Of a stretch of DNA of 64,000 nucleotides, positions 34,686 to 43,918 are shown piece by piece (within the stretch, counting starts at the first letter, position 1; every line of letters begins with the position of its first letter). The stretch is taken from contig OW818681.1 in NCBI GenBank assembly GCA_942493075.1, positions 5,456,001 through 5,520,000 of the forward strand, in the 5' to 3' direction. The DNA comes from JBBQYD01 sp942493075. GTDB taxonomy: Bacteria; Verrucomicrobiota; Verrucomicrobiia; Limisphaerales; UBA8199. Below the pieces are notes generated by a model. That model had not been told where the DNA came from and did no database searches. It saw nothing but the letters and a program-made list of their open reading frames with translations. The translations under genes were made by a program, and so were the position numbers.

Positions 34686-35516
34686 ATGACCGAACCACAC
34701 ATTCAGCCACCATCAGTGACCTTGAGGCCTTCACCCGGCACATCAAGCCGCACGATCGATGCGTCCCCCCTGATAGAGACGCATGAATTATCCTTGTTCT
34801 ACGGAGCGTCCCAGGCATTGAAAAAGATAACGGTCAGCATCCCTGAGAAAGTGGTCACTGCCTTTATCGGACCGTCCGGTTGCGGCAAATCGACTTTATT
34901 GCGGTGTTTCAACCGGATGAACGATCTCATCGATAACGTGCGAATTGCGGGTGGCGTGCGGATCGGTGGAGAAGACATCTACTCGCCTGAGGTGGATCTG
35001 ATCGAACTCCGCAAGCGGGTGGGCATGGTGTTTCAAAGATCCAATCCGTTTCCCAAGAGCATTTACGAAAACATCGCGTACGCGCTCCGGTTGCATGGAA
35101 TGGGCAAACGGGAGGAACTGGATGAAATTGTAGAAAAGAGTCTCCGGCAGGCCGCACTCTGGGATGAGGTGAAGGACCGGCTGCACAGCAGCGCGTTGGG
35201 GCTTTCAGGCGGTCAACAGCAGCGGCTCTGCATTGCCCGCGCGATCGCCATTCGACCCGAGATCATCCTGATGGACGAACCGGCCTCGGCACTCGATCCT
35301 TTAGCCACCGCCCGCATTGAAGAGCTGATACTGGATTTGAAAACCGAGTTCACCATTGTTATTGTCACTCATAACATGCAGCAAGCCGCGCGAATCTCGG
35401 ACCTGACGGCGTTCTTTTACCTGGGCGAGCTCATTGAGTACGACACAACAGCACGGATCTTTACACACCCTGCACACAAACAAACCGAGGATTACGTTTC
35501 AGGCCGGTTTGGCTGA
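34686..35516 (+). CDS. pstB: Phosphate ABC transporter ATP-binding protein
   Basis: 276 residues from the ATG at 34686, 7 bp after pstA. Walker A GPSGCGKST (62-70), signature LSGGQQQR, Walker B ILMDEPASALDP and the switch histidine in VIVTHNMQQAARISD. It carries an N-terminal extension of about 25 residues before the usual start. Energises phosphate uptake through PstCA. Confidence 0.95.
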   Translation: MTEPHIQPPSVTLRPSPGTSSRTIDASPLIETHELSLFYGASQALKKITVSIPEKVVTAFIGPSGCGKSTLLRCFNRMNDLIDNVRIAGGVRIGGEDIYSPEVDLIELRKRVGMVFQRSNPFPKSIYENIAYALRLHGMGKREELDEIVEKSLRQAALWDEVKDRLHSSALGLSGGQQQRLCIARAIAIRPEIILMDEPASALDPLATARIEELILDLKTEFTIVIVTHNMQQAARISDLTAFFYLGELIEYDTTARIFTHPAHKQTEDYVSGRFG

Positions 35517-35527
35517 TTCACAAAAAA

Positions 35528-36196
35528 ATGCAAACCCACTTTGAACAGGAACTGGCCGAGCTGAAAGAGAAGCTCCTGCTCATGGCCGGCCACGCCGAAA
35601 CGGCAGTGCGCGAGGCCCTGCAGGCCTTGCTCCAGCGTGACGAGCAACTCGCTCGGCGCGTGAAAGAAAACGACTCCACCATCGACCGGTTCGAAGTGGA
35701 GGTGGACGAGAACGCGATTCTCCTGCTGGCCAAGGCACCCTTGGCATCAAATCTTCGGCTCATTGCGGTGGCGATGCGCATCTCACACAACCTTGAACGA
35801 GTTGGGGACGAGGCTTCGAAGATTGCGAAACGCGCCGCCGAGTTAGCCGCCGAGCCTCCGCTCCGCACGCCGATTCAATTGCAACCGCTCGCGGACCGCG
35901 CGCTGGCCCTTTTGAAGGACGCGCTGGATGCCTTTGTAAACGGCGATCCCGTGGCAGCCCGGGCAATCATCCCACGCGATAAGGAAATCGATCAACTGAA
36001 CAAGGACATTTCAAACACGCTCACCGCCTTGATGATGTCCGATTCGCAAAGCGTCCCGCGTGCGCTAAGCCTGCTGGTGGTTTCCAAGAGCTTGGAGCGC
36101 ATCGCAGATCACGGCAAAAACATCGCGGAGGAAGTGGTTTTTCTCTGCGAAGCGGAGGACATCCGGCATGCCTCCAGGCTGTCACCTTCACGCTGA
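35528..36196 (+). CDS. phoU: Phosphate signalling protein PhoU
   Basis: 222 residues, all-helical, with the two PhoU metal-binding repeats SHNLERVGDEASKIAKRA (about 79-96) and SKSLERIADHGKNIAEE (about 189-205). PhoU links the state of the Pst transporter to PhoR and damps the regulon when phosphate is plentiful. 11 bp after pstB. Confidence 0.94.
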   Translation: MQTHFEQELAELKEKLLLMAGHAETAVREALQALLQRDEQLARRVKENDSTIDRFEVEVDENAILLLAKAPLASNLRLIAVAMRISHNLERVGDEASKIAKRAAELAAEPPLRTPIQLQPLADRALALLKDALDAFVNGDPVAARAIIPRDKEIDQLNKDISNTLTALMMSDSQSVPRALSLLVVSKSLERIADHGKNIAEEVVFLCEAEDIRHASRLSPSR

Positions 36197-36216
36197 GCGA
36201 GCCCTCGCCACAACTC

Positions 36217-36924
36217 ATGAGCGCAAAACCCAAGATCCTGGTCGTAGATGATGAGCCCGAAGCAGTAGAACTCGTGGAATTCAACCTGCGGCAAGCCGGC
36301 TTCGCCACGGTCTCAGCCGGCGCAGGCAACGAAGCGCTGGAGAAAGCCCGCACCGTGCTCCCTGATCTGATCCTGCTGGACCTGATGCTTCCGGAAATTG
36401 ACGGGTTGGACGTCTGCAAGCTCCTGCGCCGGAACCCGGCCACCGCTCGCATCCCGATTCTCATGCTCACAGCCCGTGCGGCAGAGATTGACCGCATCCT
36501 GGGACTAGAGCTCGGCGCGGATGATTATCTTACCAAACCCTTCAGCCCGCGGGAGCTGATCTTGCGGATTAAGAATATCCTGGGGAGGAACCGTCCGGAG
36601 CAGAATGCCGATGAGGTGCTCACCGTGGGCGATTTGCAGATTGATCGGCCGCGGCACCAAGTGACCTGGTGCGGTGATCCGATTGAGCTTACCGCCACTG
36701 AATTCAAGCTGCTGGAATTGCTGGCGAGACGCCGGGGACGAGTCCAAACACGCGAGGTGCTCTTGCAGGATGTCTGGGATTACGATTGCGACATGGATAC
36801 GCGCACCGTGGACACTCATATGCGCCGGCTGCGTGAAAAGCTGGGGCCCGCCGCCGTTTTTCTGGATACCGTGCGCGGGGTCGGCTACCGTTTCCTCGAC
36901 AAGGTTGCCCGCGCCAAGCGGTGA
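36217..36924 (+). CDS. phoB: Response regulator PhoB (OmpR family)
   Basis: 235 residues: receiver domain (5-120) with acidic pocket VVDDEPE, phospho-acceptor D55 in LILLDLMLP and K107 in YLTKPFSP, then a winged-helix DNA-binding domain (about 135-230) ending TRTVDTHMRRLREKLG and RGVGYRF. Expected to bind the TTGTAAC repeats before pstS. Located 20 bp after phoU and 10 bp before phoR. Confidence 0.93.
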   Translation: MSAKPKILVVDDEPEAVELVEFNLRQAGFATVSAGAGNEALEKARTVLPDLILLDLMLPEIDGLDVCKLLRRNPATARIPILMLTARAAEIDRILGLELGADDYLTKPFSPRELILRIKNILGRNRPEQNADEVLTVGDLQIDRPRHQVTWCGDPIELTATEFKLLELLARRRGRVQTREVLLQDVWDYDCDMDTRTVDTHMRRLREKLGPAAVFLDTVRGVGYRFLDKVARAKR

Positions 36925-36934
36925 CCTCGCCGGA

Positions 36935-38113
36935 ATGAGCGCGCTTTGGCCGATTCTTAGTTTTATATTTTTGGCACTGGCCGTGGGCATCCACCTGCGC
37001 TGGCGGGCTCTTGATCAGCGCCGACGCCAGACCGCTGCGACCGAGAAAGCCCGCATGGAACAGGCACACGAAGCCGATCGCGCGGAGATTCTTTCGCGTC
37101 AGGCGGCCCTCCTGAATAGCATGGCTGAAGGGATTCTGTTACTTGATCTTCAAGGAAAGGTTCGGCTCACCAATCCCGCTTTCAATGCCACCTTCAAGTT
37201 TTCAGGCCCTGTCGAGAATCGTTCATTCCTTGAGGTCGTGCGTCTTCCCGAGCTTTCAGATCTGGTGGCCCGAGCCGCGCGTAATGAGTCTGTCCTCGGC
37301 CAGGAATTGCGGATGCCCGCTGAAGAGCGATGGCTGAGCGTCAACGCTTCTCCGGTCATTAACGGCGGTGGCGCGGTGCAAGGCACTCTGCTCGTTTTTC
37401 ACGACGTCACGCGCCTCAAGAAGCTCGAAGGTGCCCGGCGCGATTTCGTTGCGAACGTCAGCCATGAGCTGCGAACACCGCTTTCGCTGATAAAAGGGTA
37501 TGTGGAAACATTGCTCAATGGCGCCAAGGATCAGCCCGAAGTCGCTGAGAAGTTCCTGAGAACAATCGACCGCAATGCTGAGCGCCTGCGTTTGCTGATG
37601 GAGGATCTTTTGACAGTCTCACAGCTTGAATCGGGCGGGTTGCAGATGGAGTTCCGTCCCGTGGCTATCCAGCCGCTCTGCCGAAAGATCTGCGAAGACC
37701 TGCGACAAAAGGCGGCGGGGAGGAAGACTTCGTTGCGCGCCGAACTGCCGGAGCTCCTGGTGCGGGCCGATCACCATCGGCTGGAGCAGGTCCTGTGCAA
37801 CCTGGTGGACAATGCGATTAAGTATGGCAACGAGGGTGGCGCAGTGCAAATCACCGCCCGCTCCCTTCCCGAAACTAATCAAGTTGAAGTTGCAGTCGTT
37901 GATAACGGCCCAGGGATTCCGTCTGAATCGCTGGACCGCGTATTTGAGCGGTTTTACCGGGTGGATAAAGGACGGTCCCGTGAACAGGGCGGCACCGGCC
38001 TGGGCCTCTCCATTGTAAAACACATCGTGCTGAGCCACGGCGGGCGCATCTGGGTAGAGAGTGAGCCTGGGCACGGCGCGGCGTTTAAGTTCACGCTGCC
38101 GCTCGCAAAATAG
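36935..38113 (+). CDS. phoR: Phosphate sensor histidine kinase PhoR
   Basis: 392 residues from the ATG at 36935. One N-terminal membrane helix (about 4-20), a linker, a PAS domain (about 53-160), HisKA with H177 in FVANVSHELRTPL, and HATPase with N box LVDNAIKYG, G1 DNGPGIP and G2 GGTGLGLSIVKH. No periplasmic sensor domain is present, as in E. coli PhoR, so sensing is through PstSCAB-PhoU. Last gene of the pst/pho operon. Confidence 0.93.
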   Translation: MSALWPILSFIFLALAVGIHLRWRALDQRRRQTAATEKARMEQAHEADRAEILSRQAALLNSMAEGILLLDLQGKVRLTNPAFNATFKFSGPVENRSFLEVVRLPELSDLVARAARNESVLGQELRMPAEERWLSVNASPVINGGGAVQGTLLVFHDVTRLKKLEGARRDFVANVSHELRTPLSLIKGYVETLLNGAKDQPEVAEKFLRTIDRNAERLRLLMEDLLTVSQLESGGLQMEFRPVAIQPLCRKICEDLRQKAAGRKTSLRAELPELLVRADHHRLEQVLCNLVDNAIKYGNEGGAVQITARSLPETNQVEVAVVDNGPGIPSESLDRVFERFYRVDKGRSREQGGTGLGLSIVKHIVLSHGGRIWVESEPGHGAAFKFTLPLAK

Positions 38114-38215
38114 AATCTCCAACGCCACCGGCTCACTAGATTCTTACATCAGAGACGTTTCGTATATTTCGTTTATTGCGTTGTTTGCGTTTGCGATCGG
38201 TGCTAGATTGGTGGC

Positions 38216-38683
38216 ATGAAGATGTTGGAAAACAGGGTTGACCCGTCGGCATTGACCACACGGCAATTGCGTGAATTGGATCGCTTGAGCGAAGCGGTGC
38301 TGGCAGACGAACGGCCCGCTTTTGTCGGACGGGACGGTCTGCGCCTGGAGTTGCCTGAGCCCATTTTTCATCTGCTCGTGCGGGTGGTGCGGACCATGCG
38401 CGAAGGCAAAGCGGTCGTGCTCCTGCCAGAGAGCGAGAGCATGACTACCCAGGCCGCCGCCGAGTTCCTCGGCGTGTCTCGTCCGTTCGTGGTGGACCTG
38501 CTGGAAAAGGATGCCATTCCGCATCACAAAGTCGGCACGCACCGCCGGGTGTATCTGAAGGACTTGATGGAATACCAGCGCCAGCGGGATACCCGCCGCC
38601 GGGCGACCCTGAATGATTTGCGCCGCAAGGTGGAACACGCCGGGTTGTACGACACGGACACCAGCGGCAACGATGAACGCTAA
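38216..38683 (+). CDS. HTH antitoxin of a PIN toxin pair
   Basis: 155 residues. The C-terminal half is an excisionase-type MerR-like helix-turn-helix (about 76-125): TTQAAAEFLGVSRPFVVDLLEKD, HHKVGTHRRVYLKDLMEYQ. Proteins with this plan commonly precede PIN-domain toxins and act as antitoxin and repressor. The next gene starts 11 bp before its stop. Start may be the second ATG at 38222. Confidence 0.8.
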   Translation: MKMLENRVDPSALTTRQLRELDRLSEAVLADERPAFVGRDGLRLELPEPIFHLLVRVVRTMREGKAVVLLPESESMTTQAAAEFLGVSRPFVVDLLEKDAIPHHKVGTHRRVYLKDLMEYQRQRDTRRRATLNDLRRKVEHAGLYDTDTSGNDER

Positions 38684-39065
38684 CCTCCGTGCCGTGCTGG
38701 ATGCCTGCGTTCTGGCCAACTTCGGTCTGTGCGATTTGTTTCTAACCTTGGCCGAGACTCCACCGCTGTATCAGCCGTTGTGGAACCGGGAAATTCTCAA
38801 CGAAGTCCAACGCACCCAGGCTGGCAAGCTGGGCTGGCCCGAAGCGTTGTCGAACTCGTGGCGTGAGGCGGTGGAATCAGCATTTCCCGAGGCGATGGTG
38901 ACTGTGCAGAAATCTCTGGTGGCGGCCAGAACTCTCTCGGATTGCTCCCACAGCGTCCAAACCCATCCGTCCCCAAAATGGGCGCAAACCAGACCCCGAA
39001 TTCTTGATATGATTGGACAAGATATCCTGAACCTGGCGGCTGCAGCGGTGCACCATCGAACGTGA
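38673..39065 (+). pseudogene. Truncated PIN-domain toxin
   Basis: Starts as a PIN ribonuclease of the COG1569/PIN_3 type: VLDACVLANFG (8-18, first acidic residue D10), WNREILNEVQRT (38-49, second acidic site). The similarity ends at about residue 77 (FPEAMVT, near 38903). The rest of the frame is unrelated and antisense to another truncated gene. The C-terminal acidic residues needed for catalysis are missing, so the toxin should be inactive. It overlaps the antitoxin gene by 11 bp. Confidence 0.75.
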
Positions 39066-39138
39066 TCTGAAATGTTCCCTGTCCCTCGCAACACAGGGCC
39101 AGGGAAGCAAATGCTGTTAGTATTAATCGTGTCTTCAT
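38904..39138 (-). pseudogene. Truncated secreted-protein gene
   Basis: From the ATG at 39138, preceded by a good Shine-Dalgarno (agaagaga, 3-8 nt before it), it encodes a signal peptide (MKTRLILTAFASLALCCEGQ) and the start of a GTFQITFDG-type secreted domain with VQSYQEFGVWF and GSNPREFWPP. Coding sense then runs into the antisense of the PIN gene near 38904-38930. The usual remainder, including any anchor, is missing. The open frame continues to 38797 but only as antisense. Confidence 0.6.
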
Positions 39139-39666
39139 GGATCTCTTCTTTCGCTCACGGACAACCCTGACCGGACTAATTGCATAGGACCCGGCGGGGG
39201 CCACCGGTGTCCTCCCCGGGCCCAAATAGCCCAAGTGACTCGCAATTCGACAGGTATCCGAACAGCGAAGGTTTCATTACCAATGCCTATGCCAAGAGCT
39301 AAATCCCATTAAATAGGCGTTTAAGCCCTTGGCTGAATCTGCGCATGAGCGCAATTTCATGCATGAAGCGTGAGAATCCCACTAACGACCACTGCTTTGA
39401 TACAACGTAGCGGCGGAGGTAAGCTCCGCCTACTCTCCAGGGACAAACATCGAGCGGCACGCTTGCTCATCTCAAGTAGAGTCGCTTGCGTTTTGGTCTG
39501 CTGTAGCCCGCTCCCCCAAACGGGCGCATGAGATCAGAAGGACACTTATTCAAGCGCCGTAAAAGGAGAACCGGCACACCGATCAATTTTACATGAGGGT
39601 GGGGGGACTGTTTTACTTTGCAGATAGCCTTGATATTGTTCTGCGAAGAATGAAAAATAGCCCACG
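39139..39666. other. Gene-poor region with palindrome
   Basis: 528 bp without a convincing gene. It contains the palindrome at 39407-39433. Frames on both strands are short and have no recognisable motif. Confidence 0.3.
39407..39433. repeat. Palindromic repeat
   Basis: gtag-c then ggcggag/ctccgcc stem (39412-39418 with 39424-39430), 5-nt loop, ending cctac. Same overall shape as the palindromes at 12053 and 15182. Confidence 0.55.
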
Positions 39667-41001
39667 ATGTCATTCAGGTTTCTTCATTTGGGCGCGAAGG
39701 TCGCAATGTCATTTCGTCACTTTGCCATCTCCACCGCACTGATCTGGTGCTTCGTCGGCATAGCGGTGAGGGCAGATGCACAAGCGACTGCGACGACAAA
39801 CAGCCAGATGTTGAGTCATTTTTGGAGCGCCGTCGAAACGGGGCAAAAGCCTTTCACAGTCTTGAGCTTTGGCGACTCTATGGCAAACAGTTACAGATCG
39901 ACATCTTACGTCTGGATAAGGAATCTTGATGATCAGTTCGGCCATGCCGGATACGCCTTAAACAATTATCGGAATCGTCTGCTGATCCAAGCCAGCAATG
40001 GAGCAGGAGTGGTCGCACCGTCCAAATTTTGGTTCACTGATCACTTAGAATTGCCTGTGGAAGGTGCAGTCCACTGGGAAAGCCAGCCTGCGGGTGGGGT
40101 GAAGGCCACGCGCTTGGGTCTATTCTTTGTAGCGCACCCGCATGGCGGTCAGATGGAGCTTCTCGTTTCAACCAACCTGGGGGCCTGGACACCGAAGCTG
40201 ACTGTGGATGCCTACTCGCCCGAAATGCTAGGGCGTTATACAAACATCGACCTAACATTGGAAACGTACCGGTTGAAAGTCGTCTCGAAATCGGGGACCA
40301 ACTATATCATCGGCCCGCAGGCACTGAACACGCAGACCCAAGGCCTTCAAGCGGTGTTTGCTGAGAGAGCAGGGATGCATCTGGGACAGGTTACCAACGT
40401 TCCATTGAGCATCCGTACGCCCATCTTCGCTGCGATTAAGCCTGACTTAATTATTTGGGCGATGAAGGAGGACGAGCCGGATATTACACTCCCTCGGCTG
40501 ATTGAGAATGAAAACTGGTGGGCGCAAGCTGTGCCTAATGCTGATGTGCTTTATATCGGGACCCCCTGGACGATTAAGGATACCACAAACAGCATTACCT
40601 CCGCTCAGAACGACCTTGTGAGATCCATTGCCTTGACATACAAACGTGCATACGTGGATTGCGCAACCCCTGCTGTCTCTTACGAATGGATGGTAGCTCA
40701 GGACTATATGGCGGATCAGATTCACTTGAACATCTCAGGAAGCACTTACTTGGCCGCTCTGGGGTGGAATGAGTTGGGCCTCTTTGCCCTCCGACAGCCG
40801 CGAACACTATGGATCAGTGCAGGAGAAAACGACGTCAAGCTAAGCTTCCGCACAGGCACCAATGCGACCTATCACGTGGAATCCAGCACCAATCTGGTTG
40901 ATTGGACTGAAACTCTGTCTCTTAGAGGCACCGGCGGTCTTCGGGAAGCAACAGTTACTGAGCCTCATTCTGCGGCCTTTCGCCTGCGGTTGACACCCTG
41001 A
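39667..41001 (+). CDS. Secreted SGNH/GDSL-like hydrolase
   Basis: 444 residues (431 if the ATG at 39706 is used, which gives a better signal peptide, AISTALIWCFVGIAV). SGNH block I is present as VLSFGDSMANSY and block V as DQIHLNISGS (Asp-x-x-His), so a Ser-His-Asp esterase is likely; KPDLIIWAMKEDEPD fits block III. The last about 65 residues form a small beta module (TYHVESSTNLVDWTE...AAFRLRLTP) also seen in other secreted proteins of this window. SGNH enzymes of this kind usually remove acyl groups from polysaccharides; substrate unknown. Confidence 0.75.
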   Translation: MSFRFLHLGAKVAMSFRHFAISTALIWCFVGIAVRADAQATATTNSQMLSHFWSAVETGQKPFTVLSFGDSMANSYRSTSYVWIRNLDDQFGHAGYALNNYRNRLLIQASNGAGVVAPSKFWFTDHLELPVEGAVHWESQPAGGVKATRLGLFFVAHPHGGQMELLVSTNLGAWTPKLTVDAYSPEMLGRYTNIDLTLETYRLKVVSKSGTNYIIGPQALNTQTQGLQAVFAERAGMHLGQVTNVPLSIRTPIFAAIKPDLIIWAMKEDEPDITLPRLIENENWWAQAVPNADVLYIGTPWTIKDTTNSITSAQNDLVRSIALTYKRAYVDCATPAVSYEWMVAQDYMADQIHLNISGSTYLAALGWNELGLFALRQPRTLWISAGENDVKLSFRTGTNATYHVESSTNLVDWTETLSLRGTGGLREATVTEPHSAAFRLRLTP

Positions 41002-41297
41002 GTCTCAACTCCGTTTAAGCCTAATTGTTCGCCCCCCATCGTGCTCAAGATCGTCACGCAAGCAGCCAGACCTGCACGAGAATAGAGCATTCAGTCCGGT
41101 ACCACTTCGTTCGGGGCAGAATCAGCAGAACGCTGAGTCCGGCAAGAGCCATCGCAAGCGATGGAATTTCTAACATGCAGGAAGAACTTAATTCCAAAAA
41201 ACCAGGCGATGCGATGAGTGTAAGCGTCATTTATGGCACCACTGGACAACAGGAGTCCGGGGAGGCGTAGATGTCAGAGGCTATTTGCCTCTGACAG

Positions 41298-42842
41298 TTA
41301 TGATGCTTTGCGAAGAGGCTGCTGAGGGGGTTTCCCCCAGGCGCCGGGAAGGACTTCCGGGACCTGCTGAATGGTCATCTGCGGCAAGCGTGTGAGAACG
41401 TCTTTGAGGTATGCGTAAGGATCAATGTTCCGCCTACGGCAGCTCTCGATCAAGGTGTAGATGATGGCGCTGCGATCTCCAGCCTCTGCTTCGCCAATGA
41501 ACAACCAGTTCTTTTTTCCAAGGGCGGTTGGCCTGATGGCATTCTCGACCAGGTTGTTGTCGATCTCTATCCTGCCGTCTTCCAAATACACTTGTAACCC
41601 CGGCATCTGGCTTGTGGCGTAGGCTATCGCTCGAGAGATCGCGTCCTGTGGGAGGAACCGTTTGTTGCGCACCAGCAGTTCGCACGCTTTCTTGATCCGT
41701 TCTACCACCGGTTTGCTCTGGCTGGCACGCACGGCTTGGCGCAATGCTGGACCTGCCTTTTGTTCCCGCAGTCTCGATTCAATCCGGTAGAGAAGCTGGA
41801 TCTGCTTGATCAGCCATCCTGCTGTCCTGGGATTGCTTTCCAGCGCATCGTTGAACTTGCGGCGCACATGTGCCCAGCAATAGGCCAGCTTGATCTCTTT
41901 GCCCGCACGTTGCGCCAGCCGATTATAGGCGTCATATCCATCGCATTGAATGGTGCCTTGAAAGTTCACCGGAACAACAGTGTCTAAACATGCACCCGCA
42001 CGACTGGCATGCCAGTCAAAGAATACATCCCCTCCCGGACGGCTGCCCGTCCAAAGATAGCCCTTTAAGGTCCGGCCAGCTCCCGGTTCCAAATAATCGA
42101 TCGGTGTTTCGTCCACCTGCACATAGCCACCGGCCACGACTCCTGTCTTGATCAGTTGATGCACCGGTTTGAGCCAGTCCGAGGCCAGCTCCACCCACCG
42201 GGCCAGTGTTTGGCGCGGCAGATGGATGCCGTGGCGGCGGGCCAAAATCTGTTCCTGCCGATAAAGCGGCAAGTGATCGCAGTACTTGGCAACCAGGACA
42301 TGAGCCAGCAGCGCCGGAGTGGCGATGCAGCGTTCCTGCAATGTAGGCGGCAAAGGGGCCGTCACAGGAGCCAGCTCCGGCTCCCTTTTGGATACATAGG
42401 TGCGGCGCACCAGGCGGCGGCGAAAATAGCGCGCAGGCTCGTAATCCAGTTGCTCTCTGACTTCTTCCCCGATCTGACGAAACTGTTCCGGAGCTGCTTT
42501 GACGGGCTCAGGATCAATGATTTCCTCAACTACAGGAAGGTTCTCGGGCAGACGCGGAGCCTTGGGTTTGCGCACTGTCTGAACCTGTGGCTGGGGTTTA
42601 GGAGTTTCGACTTTCGCCTCAGTGGCGGACTGCGCCGTTTCGGCACCTGAAAGTAAAAACTGAAGCTGCGCCACATCCATCTTCTCACTGCTGGCTCCAA
42701 AGACCCGGCGCAACAGCAGATTGACCTTTTCACGGAGCAATTGGTTCTCTTTGCGGAGCGAATCGTTGTCCTGCCGCAGCGAAACATTGAGCTGGAGCGC
42801 CTGCTCCAGTTGCTCGGTTAGTTGTGCTTCGCGCGGGGTCAT
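41298..42842 (-). CDS. tnpC: IS66 transposase TnpC
   Basis: 514 residues: N-terminal leucine-zipper-like coiled coil (about 5-40), a zinc-binding/HTH region, and the IS66 DDE core with VQVDETPIDYL, CDGYDAYNRL, YCWAHVRRKF and EIDNNLVENAIRP, the expected acidic triad. C-terminal IS66 tail GDRSAIIYTLIESCRRRNIDPYAYL is split here only by description. The transposase cuts and joins the element ends. Frame intact. Confidence 0.94.
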   Translation of the reverse strand: MTPREAQLTEQLEQALQLNVSLRQDNDSLRKENQLLREKVNLLLRRVFGASSEKMDVAQLQFLLSGAETAQSATEAKVETPKPQPQVQTVRKPKAPRLPENLPVVEEIIDPEPVKAAPEQFRQIGEEVREQLDYEPARYFRRRLVRRTYVSKREPELAPVTAPLPPTLQERCIATPALLAHVLVAKYCDHLPLYRQEQILARRHGIHLPRQTLARWVELASDWLKPVHQLIKTGVVAGGYVQVDETPIDYLEPGAGRTLKGYLWTGSRPGGDVFFDWHASRAGACLDTVVPVNFQGTIQCDGYDAYNRLAQRAGKEIKLAYCWAHVRRKFNDALESNPRTAGWLIKQIQLLYRIESRLREQKAGPALRQAVRASQSKPVVERIKKACELLVRNKRFLPQDAISRAIAYATSQMPGLQVYLEDGRIEIDNNLVENAIRPTALGKKNWLFIGEAEAGDRSAIIYTLIESCRRRNIDPYAYLKDVLTRLPQMTIQQVPEVLPGAWGKPPQQPLRKAS

Positions 42843-42926
42843 CTGCGGTTAATAGATCAGACGCAAAGTCCCCGAAAATGTTCAAAATATATAATGACTT
42901 AATAAACTTTTTTCGCGATCTTTCCG

Positions 42927-43283
42927 TCAACTTTCCCGCTCATACCAGGGCCGCAGTTTGGCTCCCTTCAAGTCTACTCCATCAGTCAGCATCGCCAGTG
43001 CTTCGGGACGGATCGCCAGCTTGCTCGTGCCCGGCTCAGCGGATTTCGGCCAGGAGAAAGTGCCTTCCTCCAAACGCTTGGTCATCACCCACAAACCCGT
43101 TCCATCAAAATAGAGGATCTTGATGCGATTATGGCGCCGGTTGATGAACACAAAGAGCGCTCCCTGGCGTGGATCCTCCCCGAGCCGCTCGCTGGCTAGC
43201 GCATACAAACCCTGAAATCCCTTGCGCATATCGCAGGGTTCCACGGCAACGAAGATCTTGAGACTGCCGGAGAAGGTCAGCAT
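42927..43283 (-). CDS. tnpB: IS66 Orf2 protein TnpB
   Basis: 118 residues, the standard IS66 Orf2 length. Hallmarks: VEPCDMRKGFQGL (15-27), ALFVFINRRHNRIKIL and GLWVMTKRLEEGTF. Required for IS66 transposition, activity not defined. Its start overlaps the end of tnpA by 7 bp. Confidence 0.93.
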   Translation of the reverse strand: MLTFSGSLKIFVAVEPCDMRKGFQGLYALASERLGEDPRQGALFVFINRRHNRIKILYFDGTGLWVMTKRLEEGTFSWPKSAEPGTSKLAIRPEALAMLTDGVDLKGAKLRPWYERES

Positions 43284-43675
43284 GGCTTCTCCAAAGCGCG
43301 CACCAGGGCGGCGGCAAGAGGGATGTGTTGATGGCTGAGGATCTCAGCGCGGGCTCCGCCAGGAAAGTGAAGCAGTAATCCGCTGTTAACTGCTGGAGAG
43401 GCTTGTTGCACCACCGCTTCAACCCAGGTGAGTTGTTGTTTTTTCGGGCCGGCCTCGGAACTTCCTGAGATGAGTTTTCGGCGCTGGAGCCAATACTGGA
43501 ACGTTGAATAGTTAATCCCGGAAAGACGAGCGAACTGTTTACCGCAAAGACCACTGCGATCAAACTCAACTAGCAGCGCCTGCTGACGCTCAACAGGCGT
43601 TCGCACATGCCCACGGCTGTTGGTTTTGAGAATGAGCGATTGGGAACTCGAATCAGAATCAATCGTAGATGCCAT
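43277..43675 (-). CDS. tnpA: IS66 Orf1 protein TnpA
   Basis: 132 residues from the ATG at 43675. A helix-turn-helix-like segment is visible (CGKQFARLSGINYSTFQYW), as in IS66 TnpA proteins, which probably bind the element ends. The overlap with tnpB suggests coupled translation. Confidence 0.85.
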   Translation of the reverse strand: MASTIDSDSSSQSLILKTNSRGHVRTPVERQQALLVEFDRSGLCGKQFARLSGINYSTFQYWLQRRKLISGSSEAGPKKQQLTWVEAVVQQASPAVNSGLLLHFPGGARAEILSHQHIPLAAALVRALEKPC

Positions 43676-43918
43676 ACCGAAACAGTACAACACTTACGGT
43701 ACTATCGAACAGTGATGCCTGGCGTGACGCTTACAAGACACCGACAAGCAGCCCGCTAATGCGGTCAGTGATAACGAACAAACAGGCCAGCAGAATTCCC
43801 GTGAACGCCGTCGTCACGATGCGCGACGCACGGATCGATGGACCGGTGTTCTGTGATTCCCTGTTTTTTCAGCGACGTCGGGTTGTGATTTCGATGCGAG
43901 CGAATGCATGGGCTAGCG

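Larger units (their letters stand above)
41220..43734 (-). mobile_element. IS66 family insertion sequence
   Basis: 2515 bp bounded by imperfect inverted repeats: left GTAAGCGTCATTTATGGCAC, right (reverse complement) GTAAGCGTCACGCCAGGCAT; 19 of the first 25 positions match. The GTAA tip is typical of IS66. Three genes tnpA, tnpB and tnpC lie on the minus strand and are intact. No 8-bp target duplication is visible: the flanks are cgatgagt and aagacacc. That suggests that one flank has changed since insertion. Confidence 0.92.
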
